Source of the DNA: Bifidobacterium eulemuris
Lineage (GTDB): Bacteria > Actinomycetota > Actinomycetes > Actinomycetales > Bifidobacteriaceae
Length of the DNA: 64,000 nucleotides
Reading direction: 5' to 3'
Assembly: GCF_014898155.1 (NCBI RefSeq)
Contig: NZ_CP062938.1
Coordinates: 1,612,001-1,676,000 of the forward strand
Of this stretch, positions 8,928 through 20,819 are shown in pieces (the first letter of the stretch is position 1; each line of letters opens with the position of its first letter). The notes below the pieces were generated by a model. The model worked only from the letters and a program-made list of their open reading frames with translations, was not told the DNA's origin and made no database searches. A program made the translations under genes and the position numbers.

Positions 8928-10553
8928 ATGCCCACTTCCGCAGCCTCCCAACCATTGTTCCTGTATTCCACCACGGTGTCCGACGTGGGCACGGTGCGTT
9001 CGAACAACCAGGATTCGTCGTTCGCGGGCGAGCATCTCATCGCCGTATGCGACGGCATGGGCGGCCACGCGGGCGGCGACACCGCTTCGACGATCGCGAT
9101 CCGCTCGCTCGCCCATATCGAACAGGACGACACCGGCGGCGACGTCGAAACCGTCACCCGCATGGTGGAGGCGTCCGTTCTGGCCGCGCATGACGCCATC
9201 GTCGGCAAGGCGAAGCGCGAGCGCAAGCTCGCCGGCATGGGCACCACGGTCACCGCCGTGGCTTTGGTCGCGGGCTATTGGGTGGTCGCCCATATCGGCG
9301 ATTCGCGCGCCTACCTGCTGCGTGACGGCAGGCTGCAGCGCCTGACCTGCGACCACAGCTACGTGCAGCATCTCATCGACACGGGCCGCATCACGCCCGG
9401 CGAGGCGAAGAACCATCCGCAGCGCAATGTGGTGATGCGTGTGCTGGGTGATTTCGACATCGATCCGCGCCCCGACATCGCCATCCGCAAAGCGCATCCG
9501 GCCGATCGCTGGCTGCTGTGCTCCGACGGCCTGTGCGGCGTGCTGGAGGATTCCACCATCGAAGAGGCGATGGCGACGATCACCGACCAAGGCGAGTGCG
9601 CGCAGCGGCTGGTGTCCATGGCGCTGAAGGCCGGCAGCACCGACAATGTGACCGCGGTGATCGCGGACGCGACGCTGGCGTTGGACGCCGACGCCTTCGA
9701 TCTGCCGCATCAGACGCCGCTGGTCGGCGGCGCGGCCAGCCGCAGTTTGGAGCCCATCGCCGACATCGTCAACGAGCCTGTCGCCTCGGCGCCCGCGCTG
9801 CGTGACGGCAATTCCCCCGCGCAGCGCGCCGCCGCGCTGATGCAAACCCGCTCCGGCGAGGACGAGGCCGCCGCGGCGACGACCCGCGTGGTCCAGCCGT
9901 CCACCGTGCGCGAGGAGAGCGGCGAGCGCGACAATCCCGACACCGGCGAGATTCCCGTGGTGCAGACGCCTGACGGGCGCATCACGGCCGATCCCAACGA
10001 TCCCGAGGTGGCCAAGGCCATCCGCCATGAGCAGAGTCTGCAGAAGCAGGCCTCGCATACGAAAAGGGTCCGACGCCGTCTGATTGCGGCCGGTATCGCC
10101 CTGCTGACGGTGATCGCGTTGGCCGCGGCCGGCGGGCTCGCCTATTGGTGGAGCCAGACGCGCTATTACGTCGGCAATGCGGACGGCAAGGTCGCGATCT
10201 ACCAGGGCGTGCCCACGGATGTGTTCGGCTTCGAGCTCTCGCATGAGGTGGAGCGCACCTCCATCGACACTGAGGATCTGCCGCAGACGTGGATCAGCCA
10301 GCTTGAGCAGGGCATTGTGGTGGGCAGTCTGACCGAGGCGGAGAACCATGTGGAGATCATCCGCGACGAGATGACCAAACTGCAGCAGGAGAACGACGAC
10401 GCGGCCGCGACCGGCGAGATGGGTGCCGCGCCCGACGCCACCGCCAAGCAGGACGACGGTTCCGACAGCGGCTCAAACGATTCCGACTCGTCCTCCAACG
10501 CCGGCTCGAACAGTTCGGACTCCGGCACTTCCTCGCAGGGGGATGATGCCTGA
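8928..10553 (+). CDS. pstP: PP2C-family Ser/Thr phosphatase with membrane anchor (PstP-like)
   Basis: The 541-aa protein carries a PP2C domain in about residues 12-240 with the metal-binding motifs VRSNNQD, VCDGMGGH, HIGDSRAYLL, LLCSDGL and TDNVTAV. A disordered acidic linker follows, then one membrane segment (about 382-408, RLIAAGIALLTVIALAAAG) and an extracellular region ending in an Asp/Ser-rich tail. It removes phosphate from the kinases encoded downstream and from their envelope targets. TGATG couples it to the RodA gene. The extracellular domain of about 130 residues is typical of PstP. Confidence 0.93.
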   Translation: MPTSAASQPLFLYSTTVSDVGTVRSNNQDSSFAGEHLIAVCDGMGGHAGGDTASTIAIRSLAHIEQDDTGGDVETVTRMVEASVLAAHDAIVGKAKRERKLAGMGTTVTAVALVAGYWVVAHIGDSRAYLLRDGRLQRLTCDHSYVQHLIDTGRITPGEAKNHPQRNVVMRVLGDFDIDPRPDIAIRKAHPADRWLLCSDGLCGVLEDSTIEEAMATITDQGECAQRLVSMALKAGSTDNVTAVIADATLALDADAFDLPHQTPLVGGAASRSLEPIADIVNEPVASAPALRDGNSPAQRAAALMQTRSGEDEAAAATTRVVQPSTVREESGERDNPDTGEIPVVQTPDGRITADPNDPEVAKAIRHEQSLQKQASHTKRVRRRLIAAGIALLTVIALAAAGGLAYWWSQTRYYVGNADGKVAIYQGVPTDVFGFELSHEVERTSIDTEDLPQTWISQLEQGIVVGSLTEAENHVEIIRDEMTKLQQENDDAAATGEMGAAPDATAKQDDGSDSGSNDSDSSSNAGSNSSDSGTSSQGDDA

Positions 10554-11980
10554 TGATCGCCCTACGTTTGCGCCAGTTCTCCCTGCTGCTGTTCGCCATG
10601 CTGATCAGCGTGCTCGCGTTTTTCCAGATGTTCCAGCGCACCACCGGCGGGTTCCCCTCCAGGTACGTCGCGATGCTGACGCTGGTCGGCGTGCTGTATC
10701 TGCTGGTGTGGGGACTGTGCATCCGCTTCCAGCCGTATGCCAGCCAGTCGATTCTGCCGTGCGTGCTGGTGCTGACGGCCATCGGCACGGTGATGATCGC
10801 GCGCATCGACCAGCAGAACGGCACCGACGTGGCCTTCCGCCAGCTGATCTGGCTGTGTCTGGCGCTGGTCCTGATGGCGCTGATCATCGTGTTCCTCCAG
10901 GATTACCGCGTGCTGCGCCGATTCTCCTACGTGAGCATGGTGGTGGGCCTGGTGCTGCTGCTCTCCCCGATGCTGCCGGTGATTGGTGTGGAGACGAACG
11001 GCGCGCGCATCTGGCTGAACGTGTTCGGCCTGGGCACCGTGCAGCCGGGCGAATTCGCCAAGCTCTTCCTCGCGTTCTTCTTCGCCGCGTACCTGTTCGA
11101 CCACCGCGACCAGCTGGCCGTCGGCGGCAAAAAGGTGATGGGCCTGCAATTGCCGCGCATCAAGGACATGGGCCCGATCATCGTGGTGTGGATCGCCTCG
11201 ATGGGCGTGCTGGTGCTGCAGCATGATCTCGGCACCTCGCTGATGTTCTTCGCCATGTTCGTTTCGATGCTGTATGTGGCCACCGGCCGCAAAAGCTGGA
11301 TCGTCATCGGCTTCATCGCCTTCGCCGCGGGCGCGGTGCTCGCCGCGAGCATTTTCAGCCATGTGGGATCGCGCGTCGACGCCTGGCTGCATCCGTTCAG
11401 CAACGAGCAGTACAACAAGGCGTACGGCGGCTCCTACCAGATCGTCACCGGCATTTTCGGCCTGGCTTCCGGCGGCATGCTCGGCACCGGCCTCGGCCAG
11501 GGGCATCCCTCGCTCACCCCGTTCGCCAACTCCGACTACATCTACGCCTCCGTGGGCGAGGAGCTGGGTCTGACCGGCCTGATGGCCGTGCTGATGCTGT
11601 ATCTGCTCATCATCGCCTCGGGCCTGATCACCGCCATGAAGATCAAGGACGGCTTCGGCAAGCTGCTCGCCTCCGGTCTGGTGTTCACCATGGCCTTCCA
11701 GGTGTTCACCGTGGTCGGCGGCATCACGCTGGTCATCCCGCTCACCGGCATGACCCTGCCGTATATGGCGGCCGGCGGTTCCAGCCTGGTGGCGAATTCC
11801 ATCCTCGCGGCTCTGCTGCTGGTGATCTCGAACCAGGCCAACAAACCCGAACCGGAGCTGAACAGCGACACCTTCCAATACGAGGCGCTGGCCGCCCTGC
11901 GCGAACGCGAGCTCAAGGAGCGCACGCGAGCCACCGAGGCGATCCCCATGCCCCGCACGGTGACGGGAGGCGCGCAATGA
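10553..11980 (+). CDS. rodA: RodA/FtsW/SpoVE-family peptidoglycan polymerase
   Basis: The 475-aa protein has about ten membrane segments and the SEDS signatures NGARIWL, QPGEFAKL and a C-terminal ITGIFGLASGGMLGTGLGQGH-like loop region followed by ASVGEELG. SEDS proteins polymerise lipid II glycan strands with a partner class B PBP, encoded by the next gene with an ATGA overlap. The start overlaps the phosphatase stop as TGATG. Whether it acts in elongation (RodA) or division (FtsW) cannot be decided from sequence alone; synteny with mycobacterial rodA-pbpA favours RodA. Confidence 0.93.
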   Translation: MIALRLRQFSLLLFAMLISVLAFFQMFQRTTGGFPSRYVAMLTLVGVLYLLVWGLCIRFQPYASQSILPCVLVLTAIGTVMIARIDQQNGTDVAFRQLIWLCLALVLMALIIVFLQDYRVLRRFSYVSMVVGLVLLLSPMLPVIGVETNGARIWLNVFGLGTVQPGEFAKLFLAFFFAAYLFDHRDQLAVGGKKVMGLQLPRIKDMGPIIVVWIASMGVLVLQHDLGTSLMFFAMFVSMLYVATGRKSWIVIGFIAFAAGAVLAASIFSHVGSRVDAWLHPFSNEQYNKAYGGSYQIVTGIFGLASGGMLGTGLGQGHPSLTPFANSDYIYASVGEELGLTGLMAVLMLYLLIIASGLITAMKIKDGFGKLLASGLVFTMAFQVFTVVGGITLVIPLTGMTLPYMAAGGSSLVANSILAALLLVISNQANKPEPELNSDTFQYEALAALRERELKERTRATEAIPMPRTVTGGAQ

Positions 11981-13439
11981 ACAAGTACCTGCGCCAACTG
12001 TTCACCGCGGTGGTGGCGCTGTTCGTCGTCCTGGGACTGTCGACCACCGTCATCATGGCGATACGCGCCAACGAGCTGAACGCGGATCCGCGCAACAGCC
12101 GCAACCTCTACCATGAGTTCGGTGTCTCGCGCGGCGCGATCCTCGCTTCGGACGGCACGGTGATCGCCTCGTCCGAGGCGGTGAACGACGCGTTCAAATA
12201 CCAGCGCACCTACAGCAACGGCGACGTGTACGCGCCGGTGACCGGCTACTTCTCCATCAGCCAGGGCGCGGACCGCGGCATCGAGGCCTCGCGCGGCCAG
12301 CTGCTCAACGGCGAATCCGACAGCCTGTTCTGGCAGCGGCTGAAGGCCGCGCTGACCGGCAGCGAGAACCAGGGCGCCTCCATCGAAACCTCCATCGACC
12401 CGACGCTGCAGCAGCTCGCCTACGACCAGCTCGGCTCCAACGACGGCGCCGTGGTGGCCATCGAGCCGAAAACCGGACGCATCCTCGCCATGGTGAGCAC
12501 GCCCAGCTACGATCCGAACACGCTGGCGAGCCATGACACAACGGCCGCCGACAGCGCCTATCAGGAATTGATCAATTCCGAAAGCAACCCCATGCTCAAC
12601 CGCGCCATCTCCGAGCTGTACCCGCCGGGATCCACGTTCAAAACCATCGTGGCGGCGGCAGCGCTGGAAACCGGCGATTATCAGGCGGATACGCAGATTC
12701 CCGCGGGCGCGACCTACACGCTGCCGGGCACCTCCACCGAGCTGCCGAACTCCAGCACCGCAGGCGCGGGCACGAACGGCACGATCTCGCTGGAGGACGC
12801 CCTCGCCTATTCGTCCAACACGGCCTTCGCCCAACTGGGCGTGGCTTTGGGCGCGGATACGGTCAACGAGATGGCAGAAAAGCTCGGTTTCAACAGCTCG
12901 ATCGTGGTCGACGGCACCGATTCGACCGGCTCGCCGATGACGGCCACCGCCTCCCAGTTCCCGCAGAACCTGACCGACGACCGTCTCGCCCTGGCCTCCA
13001 TCGGGCAGGGCGACACCACCGCCACGCCGTTGCAGATGGCGATGGTGGCCTCGGCCATCGCCAACGACGGCACGCTGATGCGCCCCACTTTGGTGGACCG
13101 CGTGCGATCCAGCGATCTGACCGTGCTGTCGGAGACCAGCGCGCAGGTGATGAGCGAGGCGTTCAGCGCCAGCACCGCCGACACCCTCACGCAGATGATG
13201 GAATCGGTGGTCACCAAGGCGAACCAGAATCTCAGCATCGACGGCGTGGCCGTGGCGGCCAAAACCGGCACCGCCCAGACCGGCGAAGGCAACGATTCCA
13301 TCGACGGTTGGGTGATCGGATTCGCCCCCGCCGACGATCCGCAAATCGCCATCGCCGTGGTCGTGCATAATGTGGATGTGACTGGTTCGCTCGCGGCCGG
13401 ACCAATTATGCGTGCACTGATGCAGGAGGCGCTACAGCA

Positions 13440-13443
<4 letters not shown>
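11977..13443 (+). CDS. pbpA: Class B penicillin-binding protein (PbpA-like transpeptidase)
   Basis: The 488-aa protein has an N-terminal membrane anchor (about 8-32) and an extracytoplasmic region. The transpeptidase domain has the serine motif PPGSTFKT, SxN motif SSNTAFA and KTG motif AAKTGTAQTG. It cross-links peptidoglycan strands made by the partner SEDS protein encoded immediately upstream. ATGA overlaps occur at both ends, showing tight translational coupling within the operon. Confidence 0.94.
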
Positions 13444-16447
<3,004 letters not shown>

Positions 16448-16521
16448 CTCGGCGGCGGCCGACCGTAGCCGACGCCAAATAACGAAGCCCGACGGCCAAA
16501 CGACTGAACTGCCTCCCCCCT

Positions 16522-16626
16522 TCTCGTCATCCTGAGCGGAGCACGAAGTGCGGAGTCGAAGGATCTCAGATTGCGTAAACAGCAGTGAGATCCCTCGACT
16601 CCGCTACGCTGCGCTCGGGATGACGA
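16522..16626. repeat. Long imperfect inverted repeat between pknB and the amidotransferase
   Basis: Two arms of about 45 bp pair imperfectly: CGTCATCCTGAGCGGAGC and GGAGTCGAAGGATCTCA on the left, and the complementary TGAGATCCCTCGACTCCG and GGGATGACGAG on the right, around a loop of about 17 bases. A run of nine G follows near 16629. Related words (GTCATCCTGAGCGGAGC, GGAGTCGAAGGATC) recur near 62980-63024, so this is a dispersed repeat. In transcripts it could end transcription from both convergent neighbours. Confidence 0.8.
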
Positions 16627-16740
16627 GTGGGGGGGGGAGGCACGCTCCGCTCGGGATGACAGAGGGGGCGTACATCTCCAATCCTTGGTACGTCGCCACC
16701 GAGACGCTGCGCTCGGGATGGCGGAGGGGGGTGGGATGGG

Positions 16741-17385
16741 CTACCGGGCGACTTTGGGCTGCAGGCCGGCGGAACGGGCCACGGCGTCGCTCTGGCCGCA
16801 CACCGCCAGCCAGTTGGCCAGCAGACGGTAGCCGTCCTGCGTCATCACGGATTCGGGATGGAACTGCACCGCATACATCGGCAGATCGCGATGCTTGACG
16901 CCCTGGATGATGTGGTCGCCCTGCGTCCACGCGGTCACCACCAGCTCCTCAGGCACGCTGGACGGTTCCACGGCCAGCGAATGGTAGCGGGTCGCGGTCA
17001 TCGGATTGGCCACGCCCTCGAAAATCTCATCGTCGATATGCTCCACCGGGCTTGTTTTGCCATGCATGATGGTGGGCGCGTGGCCCACCGTGCAGCCGTA
17101 CACTTCGGCCAGCGCCTGCAATCCCAGGCACACGCCGAACATGGGCTTGCGGGTGGCCGCGCACAGGCGGATCACGTCCTCGCTGGCACCGGATTCGGCC
17201 GGAGCGCCCGGGCCGGGTGAGATCAGCACGCCGTCGTATTCGTCGAGCAGACCCGGTTGTGTGGGGTCGATGGCGTCGTTGCGCACCACATCCACCGTGG
17301 CGCCCAAGGTTTTGAGATAGCCGACGATGGTGTAGACGAAGGAATCGTAGTTGTCCACCACGAGGATGCGGGCCGAATCAGTCAT
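16741..17385 (-). CDS. Class I glutamine amidotransferase, TrpG/PabA type
   Basis: The 214-aa protein matches the glutaminase subunit of anthranilate or aminodeoxychorismate synthase: VVDNYDSFVYTIVGYL at the N-terminus, GVLISPGPG, nucleophile cysteine in GVCLGLQAL and the His-Glu pair in FHPESVMTQDG. It releases ammonia from glutamine for a chorismate-using partner. No partner gene is adjacent. The same position beside pknB is occupied by 'trpG' in mycobacteria, so the name may be traditional and the true role could be folate or tryptophan synthesis. Confidence 0.9.
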   Translation of the reverse strand: MTDSARILVVDNYDSFVYTIVGYLKTLGATVDVVRNDAIDPTQPGLLDEYDGVLISPGPGAPAESGASEDVIRLCAATRKPMFGVCLGLQALAEVYGCTVGHAPTIMHGKTSPVEHIDDEIFEGVANPMTATRYHSLAVEPSSVPEELVVTAWTQGDHIIQGVKHRDLPMYAVQFHPESVMTQDGYRLLANWLAVCGQSDAVARSAGLQPKVAR

Positions 17386-17451
17386 AATCGCTCCTTGAAA
17401 ACCGTACTGTCCACTATCCTAAGCCCACGCGCCGCCCGCTGCCCGGATACG

Positions 17452-17617
17452 CCGTATGGCGGATGGCCGTATGGCGGATGGCCGTATGACCACATGCCTG
17501 ATGATCACACGCCTGATGACCGCATGGCCACATGGACACATGACCGCATGACCGGCGCACGCAGCCGACCGCACAGGCCGACCGCACAGGCCGACCGTGC
17601 AGGCCGACCGCACGCAG
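17452..17617. repeat. Short tandem repeats in the amidotransferase-sortase spacer
   Basis: CCGTATGGCGGATGG occurs twice in tandem plus a partial third copy at 17452-17488. GCCGACCGCACAG occurs about four times in tandem at 17564-17617, right up to the sortase stop codon. No gene is supported in 17386-17621. Confidence 0.8.
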
Positions 17618-17621
17618 CCAA

Positions 17622-18737
17622 CTAGTCGATGGCGGTGAAGTTCGACATCTCCTGCAGGACGGGGATGTTGGCCGCGGCCCACGGGAATCCCCACTGGAAC
17701 AGGGCTGCCGCGGCCGCGAAAATCAGCAGCGCCAACATGATCAGCCGCACCGGCAGCACACCCGGATGGATGCGCAGCAGCCAACCGTAGATGCTGGCGT
17801 CGGGGCGGCGGCGTTCGCCGGAGCGGATCTGGCGCAGCACCGGCCAACGCCAGGCGATGGCGGCGGCGATGAACAGCACGGCCCACACCGCCAGCGCGCC
17901 GAGGATGAACGGCTGCAGCGAGTCGATACGCGACACGGCCGACTGCGTGCTCGTGCTGGTGAATTTCACCGCGCCCTGCTCGTCCGTGGTGGCGAGTTCG
18001 GCGGGAACGCCGTCGGAGACTTTGGCCCAATACTCCAGCTCGCCGTACACAATCCAACGGTGGGTGGGCGTGGTGTATTTCGGTTCGCAGGTCGTCAGGG
18101 TGATCATGCGTTTGGTGGGCGCCTCGCTGGGGTTCTCCGGGTTCGGCGAAATCACGTACACGTCCGTGGGCAGCACGATCTCATAGCTCGTGTATGTGTA
18201 GACGTACCAGTAATCCTCGGTGCGGATGATGATCTTGTCGCCCTCTTCGAGTTTGTCCACGTCGCCCAGCGGCTGGCCGTAGCCGTTGCGGTGGCCGGCG
18301 ATCGCGAAGTTGCCCACCTGTCCGGGCATCTGCGAGGTGGTGTAGTGGCCGAGTCCGTGCCGGTTGAGCTGTTCGAGGGTGGTGCCTTCCACCAGATTGC
18401 GCTGCCAGCTGCTGCCGAAGCGCGGAATATACACTTGGGCGATGAGGTCGCCTTCCTCGGCGCTTTCCGGCTGCAGGGGCGGGTCGCCCTCCTGCGCCTG
18501 CGCGATGGTCACCTCTTCGCCGTCCTCGCCCGGTTCGCTCCATGAGACGGATTCCAGCGTCTGCGCCTGCTCATGTTCGGCTTCGACGCCCGTCCACCAC
18601 ATCTGCCATGCGACATACAGCGCGCAGATCACCGCCAAGGTGAGCAGGATTTCCGCCACGATGCCGATGATCTGCCAGCCGATTCCCCGCCGCTGCTCAC
18701 CCTGCACGGCGACTTTTTTGTAAGAGGCGTGTTTCAT
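17622..18737 (-). CDS. srtE: Class E sortase
   Basis: The 371-aa membrane protein has an N-terminal membrane segment (about 22-45), an extracytoplasmic sortase domain and two C-terminal membrane segments. Catalytic residues are visible: histidine in AIAGHRNGYG, cysteine in TLTTCEP and arginine in THRWIVYGEL. Class E sortases of actinobacteria anchor proteins with LAXTG-type signals to the wall. The start is ATG 18737; GAGGA, eight bases upstream, lies in the end of the DUF881 gene. A longer start at 18752 would overlap that gene. The ICE adhesin ends in LADTG, a motif this enzyme might accept. Confidence 0.93.
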   Translation of the reverse strand: MKHASYKKVAVQGEQRRGIGWQIIGIVAEILLTLAVICALYVAWQMWWTGVEAEHEQAQTLESVSWSEPGEDGEEVTIAQAQEGDPPLQPESAEEGDLIAQVYIPRFGSSWQRNLVEGTTLEQLNRHGLGHYTTSQMPGQVGNFAIAGHRNGYGQPLGDVDKLEEGDKIIIRTEDYWYVYTYTSYEIVLPTDVYVISPNPENPSEAPTKRMITLTTCEPKYTTPTHRWIVYGELEYWAKVSDGVPAELATTDEQGAVKFTSTSTQSAVSRIDSLQPFILGALAVWAVLFIAAAIAWRWPVLRQIRSGERRRPDASIYGWLLRIHPGVLPVRLIMLALLIFAAAAALFQWGFPWAAANIPVLQEMSNFTAID

Positions 18738-18741
18738 TCGT

Positions 18742-19500
18742 CTATTCCTCATCTTCCTCAGTTTTCACCGTGGCATACTTTAGCGGTTGCAGTAGAGCTG
18801 CCGATTCCGGGAATTGCAGATTGTCCTCATTCTTCACGTCATAGCCGATGCCGAACGCGGTCACGTATTCCTGCAGGATTGAGATGGCTTCGGAGTCCTC
18901 CAGCGCCTCACGCAGCTGTTCGGGGTCGCCGATGGCGGAGATCGTGAACGGCGGGGAGTACTTCTTGCCGTGCAACGAGAGCACATTGCCGGAGCAGATC
19001 ACCGCGGAGTTGAACAGCACGCGCTGGTCCATGATCATCATCGCCGTGGCGCCGCCGGCCCACAGCGCGTTCACCACCGATTCCACATCCTGCTGGTGGA
19101 TCACATAGTCGTTGATATTGTCGGCCGAACCGGAGTTGTTGATGGCGTTCTCCCACAGGGGCGAATCGTTCAGGGTAACCGTCACGCCCTCGCCTTCGAC
19201 GGCCGGGAGCACCAGACTGGAGTCCTCGCCGTCACTGGACGTCTCGTCGTCGGTGTTCGAGCCGATCACTTCGGTGAGTGTGTCGATCTGGGAGCTCAGG
19301 TCGGTGATGTCCTGCTGCAGCTGGTTGACCTCGTCGACACCCTGCTCCACCAGATCGGCGGTGTCGGAGGTGACCACCGCCGTGCGGTTGACGCGCACAT
19401 TCGTCATCAGCAGATACCCGCTTAGCGCCACCACGACGAATACGGCGATGCCCCCCACCCAGGAGCGCTTCGCGCTGTGCCTGCCGGTATGTTTTGCCAT
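18742..19500 (-). CDS. DUF881 membrane protein
   Basis: The 252-aa protein has one N-terminal membrane segment (about 14-35), a coiled-coil stretch (VDEVNQLQQDITDLSSQID) and a DUF881 domain with LFNSAVICSGNVLSLHGKKYSPPF. Members are encoded beside CrgA and sortase E throughout actinobacteria and are thought to act in division or envelope assembly; the biochemical role is unknown. The upstream ends of this gene and the crgA gene face each other across about 90 bases, so they share a divergent promoter region. Its 3' end carries the ribosome site of srtE. Confidence 0.88.
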   Translation of the reverse strand: MAKHTGRHSAKRSWVGGIAVFVVVALSGYLLMTNVRVNRTAVVTSDTADLVEQGVDEVNQLQQDITDLSSQIDTLTEVIGSNTDDETSSDGEDSSLVLPAVEGEGVTVTLNDSPLWENAINNSGSADNINDYVIHQQDVESVVNALWAGGATAMMIMDQRVLFNSAVICSGNVLSLHGKKYSPPFTISAIGDPEQLREALEDSEAISILQEYVTAFGIGYDVKNEDNLQFPESAALLQPLKYATVKTEEDEE

Positions 19501-19588
19501 GAATTCCCCGCTTATTGTGAGCGTTGTTCGCTAGTTTCGAGTGTAGCCACTATTATGACTTTTAGCCTATTGAATGGAGACTATGCTG

Positions 19589-20179
19589 ATGGCTGACCAA
19601 GAGCTGCACGAAACCGACTCGAACGACCAGAAGGACTGGCAGAGCGAAGTCCAGAACGAGGCACAGAGCGAGGCCGTCGAGGCCCCGGCCGAGGCTGTCG
19701 AAACGGCTGAGGACGACGCCGAGGCCAAGGCTGACGACGCCGAAACCGCCGAGGCCGCTGATGCTGAGGCTGAGGCTGAGGCCGCCGAGGCCGCTGACGC
19801 CGACGAGGCCGACGACAAGGCGGAGGAGGACACCTCCGACCCCGATATGGAGGCGCTCGGCATCGATATGGAGCAGGTGCAGGCGGTGCTCAACGCCACC
19901 GCCGACAAGACGACCCTGACCCCGCAGATGCGCCGCATGATGACCCGTCAGGCGGAGAACACCAAGCGCGTGGAGGAGTCCATCAAGGGCACCAAGTCGA
20001 ATCCGCGCTGGTTCGTGCCGCTGTTCTGCACGCTGATGATCATCGGCCTGATCTGGGCCGTGGTCTATTACCTGTCGCCGTCCGGCTCCTGGCCGATTCC
20101 GAATATCGGCGCGTGGAACCTGGCCATCGCGTTCGCGATCATTATGGTCGGATTCCTGATGACCATGTGGTGGCGCTAG
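19589..20179 (+). CDS. crgA: CrgA-type division protein with an acidic N-terminal extension
   Basis: The last 75 of 196 residues match CrgA: NPRWFVPLFCTLMIIG, the first membrane segment, a short loop YLSPSGSWPIP, and a second membrane segment ending in MTMWWR. CrgA recruits wall-synthesis proteins to the division site. The first 115 residues are Ala/Glu/Asp-rich with near-tandem EAADAEAEAEAA units and are absent from typical CrgA of about 90 aa. ATG 19589 is favoured because GGAGA ends 8 bases before it; ATG 19574 and 19583 lie upstream in frame. Confidence 0.92.
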   Translation: MADQELHETDSNDQKDWQSEVQNEAQSEAVEAPAEAVETAEDDAEAKADDAETAEAADAEAEAEAAEAADADEADDKAEEDTSDPDMEALGIDMEQVQAVLNATADKTTLTPQMRRMMTRQAENTKRVEESIKGTKSNPRWFVPLFCTLMIIGLIWAVVYYLSPSGSWPIPNIGAWNLAIAFAIIMVGFLMTMWWR

Positions 20180-20240
20180 CCGCGTGCCAGCCGGACCACC
20201 GGCGATTCCCGCGCGCGACGTTCCAAAGACTGTTCACGGC

Positions 20241-20274
20241 GAAGGGGCCGACTCCGTATAGGGTCGGCCCCTTC
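20241..20274 (+). terminator. Rho-independent terminator-like hairpin after crgA
   Basis: AAGGGGCCGAC pairs perfectly with GTCGGCCCCTT around a short loop, about 60 bases after the crgA stop. The T-tract is weak. Confidence 0.8.
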
Positions 20275-20345
20275 GTCGTTTCGCGGGACGTACCCGTGGC
20301 CACGTTCCGCAAGGTAGTCTTGCGGCCGCGCCCGCCGCCATATCC

Positions 20346-20410
20346 CATGGCCGCGTCCCATGGCCGCGTCCCATGGCCGCGTCCCATGGCCGCGTCCCAT
20401 GGCCGCGTCC
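20346..20410. repeat. Five perfect tandem copies of a 13-bp unit
   Basis: CATGGCCGCGTCC is repeated five times without change, with NcoI-like CCATGG at each junction. It lies between crgA and the ROK regulator. The remainder of 20411-20730 shows no convincing gene. Confidence 0.9.
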
Positions 20411-20731
20411 CATAGTCACGCCCGCCGTCCGCCGCCCGCCGCATCTCCCGATCGCTGCGGCCGCATCCCCCGATCGCTTGCGGGCACGTCCCGCCGCGAC
20501 CCGCGATTCCAGCCGCCACCGGCGCGAGATCGCCGCGCGTTTGCGACGGGCCGACACGCCGCGACTCGCTCCCTTCAGTTAAGAAAATTTACAAATAGCA
20601 CGAAATCATCAAGGGCTCTTTTCTGAACATTTAAGGTCCAAGTGGCCGAAACCTCAGCGTTTATTCAGAAAGACAGCGCATTGGCATCACGGCCCCACTT
20701 ATCGAATCGTTCGTATTTCAACAGACCGTAT

Positions 20732-20813
20732 TTGTTAAGTTCCTTACTTTTGTGATACACTGTAACGGCCATTCGCAAAGATGCCATGCCCCCGCACGCC
20801 CACCATCAAGGAG
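20732..20813 (+). promoter_or_regulatory. Candidate promoter and ribosome site of the ROK regulator
   Basis: TTGTTA (20732-20737) and TACACT (20756-20761) are spaced by 18 bp in an AT-rich pocket of otherwise GC-rich DNA. AAGGAGG (20808-20813) lies 6 bases before ATG 20820. Confidence 0.5.
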
Positions 20814-20819
20814 GTTCCC

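Noticed and set aside
20346..20410. Tandem 13-bp units as a coding repeat
   Set aside because: Period 13 breaks the frame, and all frames here are low-complexity without a start signal.
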